Origin: Phycisphaerales bacterium
GTDB taxonomy: Bacteria; Planctomycetota; Phycisphaerae; Phycisphaerales; UBA1924
Direction: 5' to 3'
Length of the DNA: 64,000 nt
Assembly: GCA_029260455.1 (NCBI GenBank)
Contig: JAJDDF010000012.1
Location: 1-64,000 of the forward strand
This document shows positions 35,283 to 44,552 of this stretch, one piece after another; position 1 is the stretch's first letter; every line of letters starts with the position of its first letter. Below the pieces are notes generated by a model. That model worked only from the letters and a program-made list of their open reading frames with translations, ran no database searches and had not been told where the DNA came from. Made by a program: the position numbers and the translations under genes.

Positions 35283-37444
35283 AAACGCACCCGCTCCTGC
35301 ACAATCCGCGCCACGCGCTCGCCCCACTGCGCCATCAAAGGCCGCTTGGGCAACACAAATCGCACGCGCACCCGCTCGCCCGGCGAACCCTGCAAGCCCT
35401 CCGCCCATATCCGCACCGGAAAACGCCGCCGCATCGCCGTGCGCCCCGTCGCATCACTCGCCTCAACTGCAACCTGCCCGCCACCCGTCGCCGCAAGCGC
35501 AGCATGCGACAAACTGCGCTGCCCGCCCGGTGCAACCTCAATTTCACCGCACACAATCACCCGCTCAATATCCGAAAGCCGCCGCACTTCTATCACATAC
35601 GCGTCACGCTCCATCGTCCCGAGCCACGCCGCATCGCGCTGCGCCGCAGATGCATCAATCCGCACGTGCTGTGTATCAATCACCGCACAAATTGCATCAC
35701 CCGCCGTAACCCACGCCCCAACAATGCCCGCCGGATCACCCTGCACGACAACCCCCGCATGTGGCGCGCGCACCGTCAACATGGCAACCTGACGCTCCAG
35801 ATGTTCAACAACCAACCGTTGCGCACTCACGCGCTGCTGTGCAAGATCCACAAGTTCCGGCCTTCGATCCACTGTCATCCGCTCAACACCCTCAACAACC
35901 TCAAGCTCCGCGCGCGCCGCCGAAAGCTGTGCAGCAAGCTCCTGATTCTCAAGTGCCACAAGCACCTGGCCGTGCTCAACCCAATCACCTTCGTGCGCAT
36001 TTCCCGTAACAACTCGCCCTGCAACACTCACATATAAATGCGCCTTTGTTTCACTTGCAAGAACACCCGGAACGCTCCTCGTGTCAGCCATCGGCACAAA
36101 CCCAACTGCTGCGCCGCTCACTACAATGATCGCACCTGTCATCAGGACCGCTCTTCCGCGGCTCCGCACAAGCACCGGATCACTCACAAGATAGCGCACA
36201 AACTTCACCATCGGCCCAATCACCCACACCGCGCCCGTCCACATCGCCAACACCACACCAATCCCAAAGAGCCGATCCATAAGCACCATCGTGATGCCAT
36301 AGAAAAGCACAACCCGATACGCTATCGCCGCAAGTCCATACACCACCAAAATGCCGCGCTCCCGCGCATCTGCTATCGCCGGAGCCTCTGGTTTTTCAGC
36401 TCCAAACAGCCCCTTTACGAACGCGTGCTTCAACAACTGAAAGCTGCGCTGCATCATGTTGGGCATGCCAAGCAGATCGCTCGCAATAAAATAGCCGTCA
36501 AAACGCATCAATGGATTCGCATTGAAGAGCACCGTCGACACACCCGCCGTCAGCATCGTATTGAATGCCAGTTGATGCACAACCTGCCCCGGCGCAGTCC
36601 AAAGCCACACAAGCGCCGCGCCGCCCGCAAGCGCAAGTTCAAAGATCATCCCCGCACCACCAACCGCCGCGCGTTTCCATGCACTGCCAAGCGCCCACGC
36701 TGTCGATGCGTCAACATAAGGCGACGGCGCAAAAACAAGCAACATGATGCCGCATTCTGGAACTTGCCCCCCAAACCGTCGCAGCACAACCGCGTGTCCA
36801 AACTCATGCACCGTCTTGGCAATGATATACATCGCGAGTAACCAGCCAACATTTGCTGGTGCAATCGCATCTGCAAATGAAGCCATCAATTGACCGCGCT
36901 CAGGCAACAGTTTGATAACAATAAATGCCATGAACGCGCACCACGCCGCAAACCCAGTCCGCCCAATCAATGGCCGGAAGATCGGTTCAAGCTGCGCCAC
37001 AATGGCATCCGGATTGAAGATCGGAATCTTCACAAACAGCACATTCATCAGCGAACTCTTCGCACGCTGCGCCGTGCGCTCACCGCTGCGCTTGAGAAGC
37101 TGCTCCGTCTCGATCGGCGCTCCATGTCGCACAAGATTCGCCGCAGAAAGTCGCCCGAGAAGCGCAACAACGTCCCCCTGCGTCGGCGCCTCGTCAGCAT
37201 CATGCTCTATCAATCTATTCCACAATGCCTCTACAGTTTGCCTGCCATCAAGCCGCCCCACAAACGACCACCCCGCATCATCTACACGAAAAAACTGGCC
37301 CGATGTCGGATCATGCAATACATGCCACACCTGCCCGCGATGCCGTTGACGCATCACCTGCACCTGCGGCCGCAACGTCGGCGCAAGCTCGCGCACGCGA
37401 TGCCACAGCGCACTGAATGTCCGGCGTTCCGATTCCGCCATCAT
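35279..37444 (-). CDS. PqqD-like / M50 site-2 protease / HlyD fusion membrane protein
   Basis: 721 residues. At ~25-105 is a PqqD-like winged-helix region (QVWHVLHDPTSGQFFRVDDA, GRQTVEALWNRL), the fold used as RiPP recognition element. Transmembrane segments and an M50 protease core follow, with VHEFGHAVVLRRFG (HExxH at ~213-217) and NPLMRFDGYF (the third-ligand N-P...DG motif), both apparently intact. From ~455 comes a HlyD adaptor part with barrel/lipoyl halves (GRVVTGNAHEGDWVEHGQVL, TVRAPHAGVVVQGDPAG) around a coiled coil. The start ATG 37444 shares a base with the upstream stop (TGATG). Such fusions are annotated in planctomycetes as efflux adaptors; a combined recognise-cleave-export role is inferred. 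Confidence 0.87.
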   Translation of the reverse strand: MMAESERRTFSALWHRVRELAPTLRPQVQVMRQRHRGQVWHVLHDPTSGQFFRVDDAGWSFVGRLDGRQTVEALWNRLIEHDADEAPTQGDVVALLGRLSAANLVRHGAPIETEQLLKRSGERTAQRAKSSLMNVLFVKIPIFNPDAIVAQLEPIFRPLIGRTGFAAWCAFMAFIVIKLLPERGQLMASFADAIAPANVGWLLAMYIIAKTVHEFGHAVVLRRFGGQVPECGIMLLVFAPSPYVDASTAWALGSAWKRAAVGGAGMIFELALAGGAALVWLWTAPGQVVHQLAFNTMLTAGVSTVLFNANPLMRFDGYFIASDLLGMPNMMQRSFQLLKHAFVKGLFGAEKPEAPAIADARERGILVVYGLAAIAYRVVLFYGITMVLMDRLFGIGVVLAMWTGAVWVIGPMVKFVRYLVSDPVLVRSRGRAVLMTGAIIVVSGAAVGFVPMADTRSVPGVLASETKAHLYVSVAGRVVTGNAHEGDWVEHGQVLVALENQELAAQLSAARAELEVVEGVERMTVDRRPELVDLAQQRVSAQRLVVEHLERQVAMLTVRAPHAGVVVQGDPAGIVGAWVTAGDAICAVIDTQHVRIDASAAQRDAAWLGTMERDAYVIEVRRLSDIERVIVCGEIEVAPGGQRSLSHAALAATGGGQVAVEASDATGRTAMRRRFPVRIWAEGLQGSPGERVRVRFVLPKRPLMAQWGERVARIVQERVRL

Positions 37445-39360
37445 CACCACCACAACCAGAGTCGCACCGCATCACGCACGCGCCGCGTGCCAATCCACAT
37501 CAATGACCGCCTCGGCCCGTCAAATGTCGCCTTGCCTTCCATCCCGGGGCGCAAAAGACCGCGCTCACTCTCCCCTTCGAGAAGCCTTGCCATCACACGA
37601 AACGTATTCACACCATCCTTGGCTTCTGCCAGAGGCACAATGCGCGTCACTTCAATCGCCAGTGATTCTGTTGGATTGCTCGTGCGCGCAACACGTCCCG
37701 TCATGCCTTCTTCAAGAAATCGTATGTCCCGATCATCAACAAGTGCGATGACTCGCATCCCATCAAGCGGCGCAACTTCCAGAAGCGGCTCACCCAATGA
37801 CACCGTTCCACCCGCTCGATCCTGGATTTCACCCGCCAACACTACGCCCGCAATCGGCGCACGCACCGTTGCTGCTGCTATGCGCTCATGCAACAACGCT
37901 GCCCGCGCTCGCGCCTGTGCCGCCTCTGCCGTTGCCTGATCAAAACCAGCTAAATCCTGCGCTCCAAGCGCCGCCGATGCCTTCGCCTCTGCTTCGCGCA
38001 GTTCGCCTTGCACATCCAGCGCGGAAAGCTTCAACTCCGCATCTTCAAGTTGCACAAGCACATCACCCTGCGCAACCCGTGCGCCAAGTGTGATGCCCCC
38101 GGGGACCATGCGCACCACACCTTCAAATGGCGCAGAAACAATCCGCCGGCCCGTCACCTCAAAATGTGATTCGCCCCGCACCGGCACCGGCGCCGTAATG
38201 GTCGCAAGCGCTACGAATCCCGCCGCAACCGCAATTCCCGCAAGTTTCCACCCGGTCTGCCTCGGCCCAACCGCCCACGCACCTGTCCGTAGCGCACTAT
38301 CCACCGCCCCCACCGCAAGCGCCCTGTCCTCCACGCGCCGCAACCGCATCACCGGTGCTATCAGATCCGCAACTGCCTGCAGCGCACCAACGCTCGTCAT
38401 CGATAATTCGTTTTTCTCAACCGTCAATGCGCCATACGTCATTTCGCCAATACGCATCGGTACCGTACATACGGTGCTCGACCCGCTCACGCGCGCAAGC
38501 TCTCGATGCACATGACTGATCACCGCACCAAGTGCATCATCATTCGTGTCATCCGGCAACGGCGCCATCACCGCCTGCTGCTGATCACACGCCTCCTCCA
38601 TCGCCGCTTCAATGCGCTGCACACTCTCCTGCTTGTGATCCACATGCTCTGTGTCTGAAACCGCAACAACACGCAGCGCCGGTGCTTCTTTCTGATTTCC
38701 CCGTATCCCCGCACGCCCGCGCGCCCAACCAAATGACACACGATCCGCACCAAGTGTTCGACACAGATCATTCACAATCCGCAGCGCCGCCGCTCGAAAA
38801 CGCTTCGCCTCATTCACCGACGCAAGTAGCGCCGTTCCAAGTTCAAGCGCCTCCGCCCGCGATTCGCGATCACGCAACATCCGCGACAACACCTGCTGGC
38901 CAAGATATCCCGTGATCAATTGCGTCAACACCATCAACGTGCGCAACGATTCCGCATTCGCTCCATCAAGAAGCAACGTCACCACGCCACCGCCCGCAAC
39001 CGGCGCGCCCGATGCCCCATACCGTTTGGGCAATGGCACCGCAATCACAACGCCCTGCTCATCACTTGCAACCAGTCGCGGCTCATTCATGCCAATAACA
39101 CTCGCCGCAACTTCGCCAACGCGCTCGCGCTGCGCAATCACCGGCGCAGTCACACCCTCCGCGATCGGCCACACATACACCGGCATCTGCACTTCAACAT
39201 CTGCACCCGGTGCAAAAAGCACCGCCTGCCGCGCAGCTGTTATCTGCCCAAGCAACTGCGTCAACCGCTGCACATACACCTGATCAGTCGCTTCAGGCCG
39301 CTGCAACTCGCGCACCACCTGCTGCCACGCGCCGACATCAACACCCGATGCATCATTCAT
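37444..39360 (-). CDS. GAF domain - transmembrane - HlyD adaptor fusion
   Basis: 638 residues. The cytoplasmic half has a helical N-terminus and a GAF-like domain at ~180-340 (LGTALLASVNEAKRFRAAAL; CRTLGADRVSFGW; TVCTVPMRIGEMTYGALTVE). One transmembrane helix follows (WKLAGIAVAAGFVALATITA, ~375-395), then a periplasmic HlyD part with both lipoyl halves (GVVRMVPGGITLGARVAQGD; AATVRAPIAGVVLAGEIQD), a short coiled coil and a barrel. The start ATG 39360 follows GGTGGAG at good spacing; an ATG at 39375 also exists. The gene overlaps the HlyD gene upstream and the M50 fusion downstream. A GAF sensor on an export adaptor suggests a ligand- or redox-gated machine; that is an inference. Confidence 0.85.
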   Translation of the reverse strand: MNDASGVDVGAWQQVVRELQRPEATDQVYVQRLTQLLGQITAARQAVLFAPGADVEVQMPVYVWPIAEGVTAPVIAQRERVGEVAASVIGMNEPRLVASDEQGVVIAVPLPKRYGASGAPVAGGGVVTLLLDGANAESLRTLMVLTQLITGYLGQQVLSRMLRDRESRAEALELGTALLASVNEAKRFRAAALRIVNDLCRTLGADRVSFGWARGRAGIRGNQKEAPALRVVAVSDTEHVDHKQESVQRIEAAMEEACDQQQAVMAPLPDDTNDDALGAVISHVHRELARVSGSSTVCTVPMRIGEMTYGALTVEKNELSMTSVGALQAVADLIAPVMRLRRVEDRALAVGAVDSALRTGAWAVGPRQTGWKLAGIAVAAGFVALATITAPVPVRGESHFEVTGRRIVSAPFEGVVRMVPGGITLGARVAQGDVLVQLEDAELKLSALDVQGELREAEAKASAALGAQDLAGFDQATAEAAQARARAALLHERIAAATVRAPIAGVVLAGEIQDRAGGTVSLGEPLLEVAPLDGMRVIALVDDRDIRFLEEGMTGRVARTSNPTESLAIEVTRIVPLAEAKDGVNTFRVMARLLEGESERGLLRPGMEGKATFDGPRRSLMWIGTRRVRDAVRLWLWW

Positions 39361-40327
39361 GTGCATCTCCACCATTCACAACAGGCACCGGTTCCTCAAA
39401 ACGCACCCGGCATAACATCCCCGCAGGCCAACCTTCCTCATTGTCAAGTTCCACGCGCACGAGCCGCCGCCCACTCGATGCATCCGCCACCGGACTCACC
39501 TGCAACACACGCGCGCTGCGCACCTTCGCCGATGTATCCGCCTCAAACATCACCCACGCCAAATCGTTCGGCTTCAACGCAAGCCGCAACGTCTCCGCCG
39601 CCCGCACCGCAACATCAATGTGCAGCCTCTCAATATCAACAACACGCACCACACCCTGCGCCCGGTCCACCGACTGCCCCTCACTCACCGAAAGCAAATC
39701 CACCACGCCATCAAAGGCCGCCTTCAGTGTGTACCGCGATGCCTGCGCTTCGCGCTGCGCCAGTTCCTGACTTCGCTCCACCTGCCGCCGCTGCGCAAGA
39801 TCGCGTGCTGCCTCTGCGCGATGCACTGCATTCTCACGCCGCTGCCATTCAATCGATGTCGCCGCCGCCCCTTCAAATGCCGCCTTCACTGATTCCAGTT
39901 CAATCTGCGCCTGCGCAAGTTCCGCTTCCGCCGCATCAATCTCCACCGTGCTCTGGGCAAGCGTGCGCTGCAATTCAACCGCCGCGAGCACATCTCCATC
40001 CCACGCCTTGACGAGCGCCTCGCCCTTCTTGACCGCCTGACCGCCCTGCACAAGCACCGCCTCAATATCCGCTGCAAATCCAAACGCAAGTGTTGCATCG
40101 CGCCGCGGCCGCATCACCGCGCGCTCTCCGCCAAAAGCCAATAGACGCGCATCACGCACCTCGCGAGCGCTTACTCCCCCCTCCCTGTGGGAGGGGGCTA
40201 GAGGGAGGGGTTTCAATGACGCGGGCGATGAGCCAAGCGAATCGCGCGGTCCCTCCCCCGCACTCATGCTCACCACACTCAACACCACCCCCACTGCCAA
40301 TGTCCGTGCCACAGAAGTCCGCACCAT
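39353..40327 (-). CDS. HlyD-type periplasmic adaptor, first gene of the SecA-like export operon
   Basis: 324 residues from ATG 40327 with an AGGGAGGTGG site; the longer frame to 40576 is translated repeat and rejected. A signal peptide (MVRTSVARTLAVGVVLSVVSMSAGEG) is followed by ~25 residues encoded by two palindromic repeats (PRDSLGSSPASL ... PSHREGG). The lipoyl half (VLVQGGQAVKKGEALVKAWD), a coiled-coil hairpin (~115-190), the second lipoyl half and a barrel domain (RLHIDVAVRAAETLRLALKP) come next. It would form the outer part of a trans-periplasmic conduit with the two HlyD fusions encoded downstream. No ABC or RND pump is adjacent. Confidence 0.85.
   Translation of the reverse strand: MVRTSVARTLAVGVVLSVVSMSAGEGPRDSLGSSPASLKPLPLAPSHREGGVSAREVRDARLLAFGGERAVMRPRRDATLAFGFAADIEAVLVQGGQAVKKGEALVKAWDGDVLAAVELQRTLAQSTVEIDAAEAELAQAQIELESVKAAFEGAAATSIEWQRRENAVHRAEAARDLAQRRQVERSQELAQREAQASRYTLKAAFDGVVDLLSVSEGQSVDRAQGVVRVVDIERLHIDVAVRAAETLRLALKPNDLAWVMFEADTSAKVRSARVLQVSPVADASSGRRLVRVELDNEEGWPAGMLCRVRFEEPVPVVNGGDAHE
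40174..40250. repeat. Repeats B+E inserted in the HlyD adaptor coding region
   Basis: Family B (CCCCTCCCTGTGGGAGGGGG, 40174-40211) is directly followed by family E (GACGCGGGCGATGAGCCAAG, 40217-40250). Both are read in frame just after the signal peptide of the HlyD gene. Confidence 0.8.
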
Positions 40328-40391
40328 GACCACCTCCCTCAGGGAATTCCCCCGAGTGAACCATCCACCCAACTCTATTCGTCGGTTCACC

Positions 40392-40565
40392 ATGACGCGG
40401 GCGATGAGTCGAGACCAATCGCGCGCTCCCTTCGATCCGATTCCCTTTTGGCCCTTCTCCCCCCCCTCCCTCTGGGAGGGGGCCGGGGGGAGGGGTTCTT
40501 TTCTTCCCTCTTCAACCCAAGTTTTCTTCTCTGCGTCCTCTGCGTCTCTGTGGTGAATCTTCTTC
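40392..40565. repeat. Intergenic repeat cluster E, B, A
   Basis: Family E at 40392-40430, family B at 40459-40500 (CCCTCCCTCTGGGAGGGGGC) and family A at 40526-40565 lie in series between the HlyD gene start and the epimerase stop. Except for the HlyD leader, 40328-40585 holds nothing else. Confidence 0.8.
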
Positions 40566-40585
40566 CCATTCCCCATGGCCTTGCT

Positions 40586-41671
40586 TCACACCATCACCGA
40601 TGCCCCCGCACCGCCATACCGCGCACGAATCGCCGGGATGAGCGTCTCCCCAAACGCTTCACGCATCCCCGCCCCAGGTTCAAACCCCCAGTCCCGCTGC
40701 GCCTGCGAGCAATCCACATCCGCTGGCCATGAATCCACAATCTGCTGCCGCTGAACATCAGGCACAAATTCAATCTCCGCATCAGGAAAATGCTCGCGCA
40801 CAAGCTCCGCAATCTCACCCGCCGATGCGCTGAACGAGGAAATGTTGTACACACACCGCGTCAACTGCCCCGCTGGCGCCGCCGCAAGCTGCAATGTCGC
40901 TTCAATCGCCTTGGGCATCATCATGAATGGAATGCGCGTATCAGGCCGCACAAAACACTGATACGCCCGCCCCGCCGCCGCCGCATGCACCATCTCAGGA
41001 CCAAAATCGCTCGTCCCGCCAGAAGGAAGCGTCTCCGAACTGATCAACCCCGGATAGCGCACGCACCGAAAATCAAGCAACCCCTCCACCGCATCCTGCG
41101 CCAACTGCCGGTAATGCCGCGCGTAATAGCGCCCCAGATGTTCGCACGACAACTTGTTGCACCCATACATCGTCGTCGGCCGCAAATGCTGATCCTCATG
41201 CACCGCGCCCGCCTGCTGCTTCGTCTCAAGATCAGGCAACCCATACGCCGCCACCGACGATGGATAAATAAACTTCACCGTATGCCCGTGCGATCGCGCC
41301 TGTTCATGTGCCAACCGCAACAGATGAATCGTGCCATCCACATTCACGTTGTGCGCTGTCTCTGGCACAAACTCCGACCGCGTACTCAACAGCGCCGCCA
41401 AGTGATACACCTCCGTAATCTCATACCGCGCCATCATCCGCCCAAGCAGCGCCGCATCACAAATGTCGCCCACAAAAACCTCGCGACAACAACTCCTCAT
41501 CTCCGCTGGCAGCTCTCGCAAATCAAGCGCCACAATCTGCCGATGCCCCCGCGCATGCAGCGCCTTGATCAGCCCGTGTCCGACCTCACCGCCCGCGCCG
41601 GTTATCAACACACCCGCCGACCGCCGCGCACCATCCGCCGCAAGTTCTGGCGTATCAGAATCGCGATTCAT
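40586..41671 (-). CDS. SDR-type L-threonine 3-dehydrogenase / NAD-dependent epimerase
   Basis: 361 residues. Extended SDR with the nucleotide motif VLITGAGGEVGHGL, the acidic DL after the second strand, and the catalytic YGCNKLSCE (YxxxK). The blocks FRCVRYPGLISSETLPSGGT, YQCFVRPDTRIPFMMMPKAI and IVDSWPADVDCSQAQRDWGF match the SDR family of L-threonine 3-dehydrogenases (threonine to 2-amino-3-ketobutyrate) more closely than sugar epimerases. No Kbl ligase is adjacent. The start at ATG 41671 (MNRDSDTPEL) is chosen; 41695 is possible. It sits between two repeat clusters. Confidence 0.82.
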   Translation of the reverse strand: MNRDSDTPELAADGARRSAGVLITGAGGEVGHGLIKALHARGHRQIVALDLRELPAEMRSCCREVFVGDICDAALLGRMMARYEITEVYHLAALLSTRSEFVPETAHNVNVDGTIHLLRLAHEQARSHGHTVKFIYPSSVAAYGLPDLETKQQAGAVHEDQHLRPTTMYGCNKLSCEHLGRYYARHYRQLAQDAVEGLLDFRCVRYPGLISSETLPSGGTSDFGPEMVHAAAAGRAYQCFVRPDTRIPFMMMPKAIEATLQLAAAPAGQLTRCVYNISSFSASAGEIAELVREHFPDAEIEFVPDVQRQQIVDSWPADVDCSQAQRDWGFEPGAGMREAFGETLIPAIRARYGGAGASVMV

Positions 41672-41770
41672 CTTCCTCACCCGTTGCCGCTCCATTCCTT
41701 TAGCCCTAGTTCCTAGTTCCTATCCCTTCATGCCCTCATGCCTTTTCATATTCCTTCATCTCTCTTCTTA

Positions 41771-41889
41771 CCCCCCCTCCCTCTGGGAGGGGGCCGGGGG
41801 GAGGGGTTCTCTTCCCCTCTCTTCCCCTTCCAACCCAAGCCTTCTTCTTCTCTGTGCCCTCTGCGTCTCTGTGGTAAAACTTCTTCTTC
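41771..41889. repeat. Intergenic repeats B and A
   Basis: Family B at 41771-41812 and family A at 41844-41889, in the same order and orientation as at 40459-40565. The A copy runs up to the mraY stop codon. Confidence 0.8.
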
Positions 41890-43072
41890 ACCGCAGCTTC
41901 AAACTCGCAAGTGCAATCCCCGCAAGCACAATCGTCATGATCCAAAACCGCACCACGATGCTCTGCTCAGGCCACCCAAGAATATGCAAATGATGGTGAT
42001 ACGGCGCACATTTATAAAACCGCCCCCCACCCGTCCGCCGGAAATACCCCACCTGAATCACCACAGTCAGTATTTCCCAGATGAACACCCCGCTCATAAT
42101 CAACAGCACATATTCCATCCGAATCACAACCGCGATATACCCAAGCAACCCGCCAATACACAGACTCCCCGTATCACCCATAAAGACCTGCGCTGGCGAA
42201 CAGTTCCACCACAAAAACCCGAGACACGCTCCGCCAAGCGCCCCCGCCACCACCGCCAGCTCCTTCGCGCCGGGCACATAAGGAACCAACAACTGCCGCG
42301 CTTCAGGCTCCGCACCCACCACAAGACACAACACCACAAGCCCGATCCCCACAATCGCCGCGATCCCCGTCGCCAGACCATCCATGCCATCCGTAATATT
42401 CACCGCATTAGACATCCCCGCCATGAACAGCGTCATAAACAACGTGTACGCAATCGGGCTCAAAAAAATCAACCCCGTGCTCACCCCCGCAGACGGATTC
42501 TCATACGTCTTCTGAAATGGCAGATTCACCGCATGCGCAAGCGACTGCCCCCCCTCTTCAACAGCACCAACCCCGCCCGCCTGATACGCAAACACACCCA
42601 CAATCACACCAATGCCCAATTGAAATACCAACTTCTCCCAGCTGCGCAGTCCCTGCCGTGACCCGCCCGGCCGCGACGACGCCGTAAGCTTCAACCAATC
42701 ATCCGCGCCCCCCACCCCCGCATGCCACACGAGAACCGCCACCGCAAGTTTCACATAGTCATTGCCCAGATCCGCGAACAACAAAATTGACGCCAGCATT
42801 GAACCGCCAATAAGAATCCCACCCATCGTGGGCGTGTTCGCCTTCCCCTTCATCTTGTCATTGATCTCGGCGTGATCAAACTCGGGCCGATCGCCGATCT
42901 TCTTCCGCCGCAACCAACCAATCACCCTCGGCCCGAGCACCACCACCGTCGCAAAGCTCATCAACGCTGAGCAAAACACCCGGAAATTGAGCTGGTCAAA
43001 CACCATCACATACCGGTACAACCCGTGTGCGGTAAGCCAGTCACTCAACATCTCAACAAGATTGTAAATCAA
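41888..43072 (-). CDS. mraY: Phospho-N-acetylmuramoyl-pentapeptide-transferase (lipid I synthase)
   Basis: 394 residues, polytopic. It has the MraY motifs GKANTPTMGGILI, NVTDGMDGLA-type NITDGMDGLATGI with the catalytic Asp residues, and VFMGDTGSLCIGGLLGYIA, and ends with APYHHHLHILGWPEQSIVVRF. It transfers phospho-MurNAc-pentapeptide to undecaprenyl phosphate on the inner face of the membrane. The start is TTG 43072 overlapping the murF stop (TTGA), with ATG 43051 as alternative. Part of a murE-murF-mraY block, supporting a peptidoglycan-synthesising planctomycete. The ~360-residue norm is slightly exceeded in the loops. Confidence 0.95.
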   Translation of the reverse strand: MIYNLVEMLSDWLTAHGLYRYVMVFDQLNFRVFCSALMSFATVVVLGPRVIGWLRRKKIGDRPEFDHAEINDKMKGKANTPTMGGILIGGSMLASILLFADLGNDYVKLAVAVLVWHAGVGGADDWLKLTASSRPGGSRQGLRSWEKLVFQLGIGVIVGVFAYQAGGVGAVEEGGQSLAHAVNLPFQKTYENPSAGVSTGLIFLSPIAYTLFMTLFMAGMSNAVNITDGMDGLATGIAAIVGIGLVVLCLVVGAEPEARQLLVPYVPGAKELAVVAGALGGACLGFLWWNCSPAQVFMGDTGSLCIGGLLGYIAVVIRMEYVLLIMSGVFIWEILTVVIQVGYFRRTGGGRFYKCAPYHHHLHILGWPEQSIVVRFWIMTIVLAGIALASLKLR

Positions 43073-44526
43073 GACGTCGCCGATGCTGCACTTGCCCGTG
43101 CAATCCGTGCCTTGCGCTCAAGCGCTTCAACAATCCGCTCCAGACCAACCCGCCGCGATCCTTTCAGAAGCAGCGCATCGCCCTCTTCCAACCGTTCCGC
43201 GATGTCATCCGCCTGCTTCGCATCAAGCTCAGAATGAATCATCAACCGCGTGTCCGGCGAACCCTCATCAATACGATCCGCCACAAACAAGGCCATAGGC
43301 CCAACCGTAATCAATATGTCAAGTTTCGCACCCCCCGGCCCAAAGCACCGCAGCACCACCTCGCCAAGCTCAACATGCGCCGGCGCTGCTTCTGCCCCAA
43401 GCTCCAGCATGTCACCAATCGCAACAACCCGCCGCTTCGCCTTGCCCGTCAGCGCTGCGAACGTCTCCACCGCTGCCGCCGCCGATTCCGGGCTCGCGTT
43501 GTACGCATCATTGATCACATCAACACCTGCAATCGTGCGCCGCTCAAGGCGCATCGGCTCCGTCTTCGCATTCGCAAGACCGCGCGCCGCCTCTTCATCA
43601 CGCACGCCCATCGTCCGCGCCACCGCAATCGCTGCAAGTGCATTTATCGCATTATGTTCGCCAAGCATCGGCAGGGAAAACTCCACATCACTCCCCTCAA
43701 TACCAAACCGCACACCCGCACCATCCTGCTGCACCCTCGCAAGCACAATATCTGCGTTGTGACTCCGGCCAAATGTCAACACATTTGGCACGGTCGCCAG
43801 ATGCATCGTAAGCGCCCGGCAATCATGAGAAGCGATCCCCGTTCCGCCCGGCCTCACCATCGAAAGCAACATCGCCTTTTCACGCGCAATCGCAGATCGA
43901 TTCCCAAATGCACCAACATGCGCACGCCCGATGTTCGTAATCACCGCAATGTCAGGCTCAATAATTCGTGCCAGCGCCTCAATCTCACCCGGTTCATTCG
44001 TTCCCACTTCACACACCAGAAATCGATCATTGGGCGATGCCCCAAGCACGGTCAACGGCACGCCCACATCATTATTGAAACTCTTCTCACTCGCATGCCC
44101 AGGCATCACTGCACCAAGCGCCGCCTCGATCATCCGCACCGTCGTCGTTTTTCCCGCAGACCCCGTCACCGCAATCACAGTCGTATCCGTCATTGTCTCG
44201 CGATACGCCTTGGCAAGTTCGCCAAGCGCCGCACGCGTATCAGGCACAAGTAGCACACACAGCCCGTCATATCCCTCAATCAATGCCCCTGTCACCGCTT
44301 CGCGATCATCAACGATCAGCACGCGCACGCCTGCAGATGCTGCCTGCTCAAGATAATCATGCCCGTCATGCTTTTCGCCGCGCAGCGCCAAGAACGCCCG
44401 CCCTGGCTCAATTGCGCGCGAATCCGTGCTGAGGCCAACCACCGCGCCCGGGCTGCTGCGCTTCGGCCGCGCAAGCCACGTCCCCCGCGTCATGCGCCGC
44501 ATGTTGTCAAGCGACCAAAAACTCAT
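43069..44526 (-). CDS. murF: UDP-N-acetylmuramoyl-tripeptide--D-alanyl-D-alanine ligase
   Basis: 485 residues of the Mur ligase family. It has the N-terminal substrate domain (STDSRAIEPGRAFLAL), the ATP-binding loop VIAVTGSAGKTTTVRMI, KSFNNDVGVPLTVL, the central VITNIGRAHVGAFGN and the C-terminal VINDAYNASPESAAAA and AIGDMLELGAEA. It adds D-Ala-D-Ala to the UDP-MurNAc-tripeptide. The ATG at 44526 (GTG 44529 also possible) lies after a repeat-filled 107-base gap from murE; it overlaps mraY by four bases. Confidence 0.95.
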   Translation of the reverse strand: MSFWSLDNMRRMTRGTWLARPKRSSPGAVVGLSTDSRAIEPGRAFLALRGEKHDGHDYLEQAASAGVRVLIVDDREAVTGALIEGYDGLCVLLVPDTRAALGELAKAYRETMTDTTVIAVTGSAGKTTTVRMIEAALGAVMPGHASEKSFNNDVGVPLTVLGASPNDRFLVCEVGTNEPGEIEALARIIEPDIAVITNIGRAHVGAFGNRSAIAREKAMLLSMVRPGGTGIASHDCRALTMHLATVPNVLTFGRSHNADIVLARVQQDGAGVRFGIEGSDVEFSLPMLGEHNAINALAAIAVARTMGVRDEEAARGLANAKTEPMRLERRTIAGVDVINDAYNASPESAAAAVETFAALTGKAKRRVVAIGDMLELGAEAAPAHVELGEVVLRCFGPGGAKLDILITVGPMALFVADRIDEGSPDTRLMIHSELDAKQADDIAERLEEGDALLLKGSRRVGLERIVEALERKARIARASAASATS

Positions 44527-44552
44527 CACGCTTCAATCCCCTCCTGCTCTTC

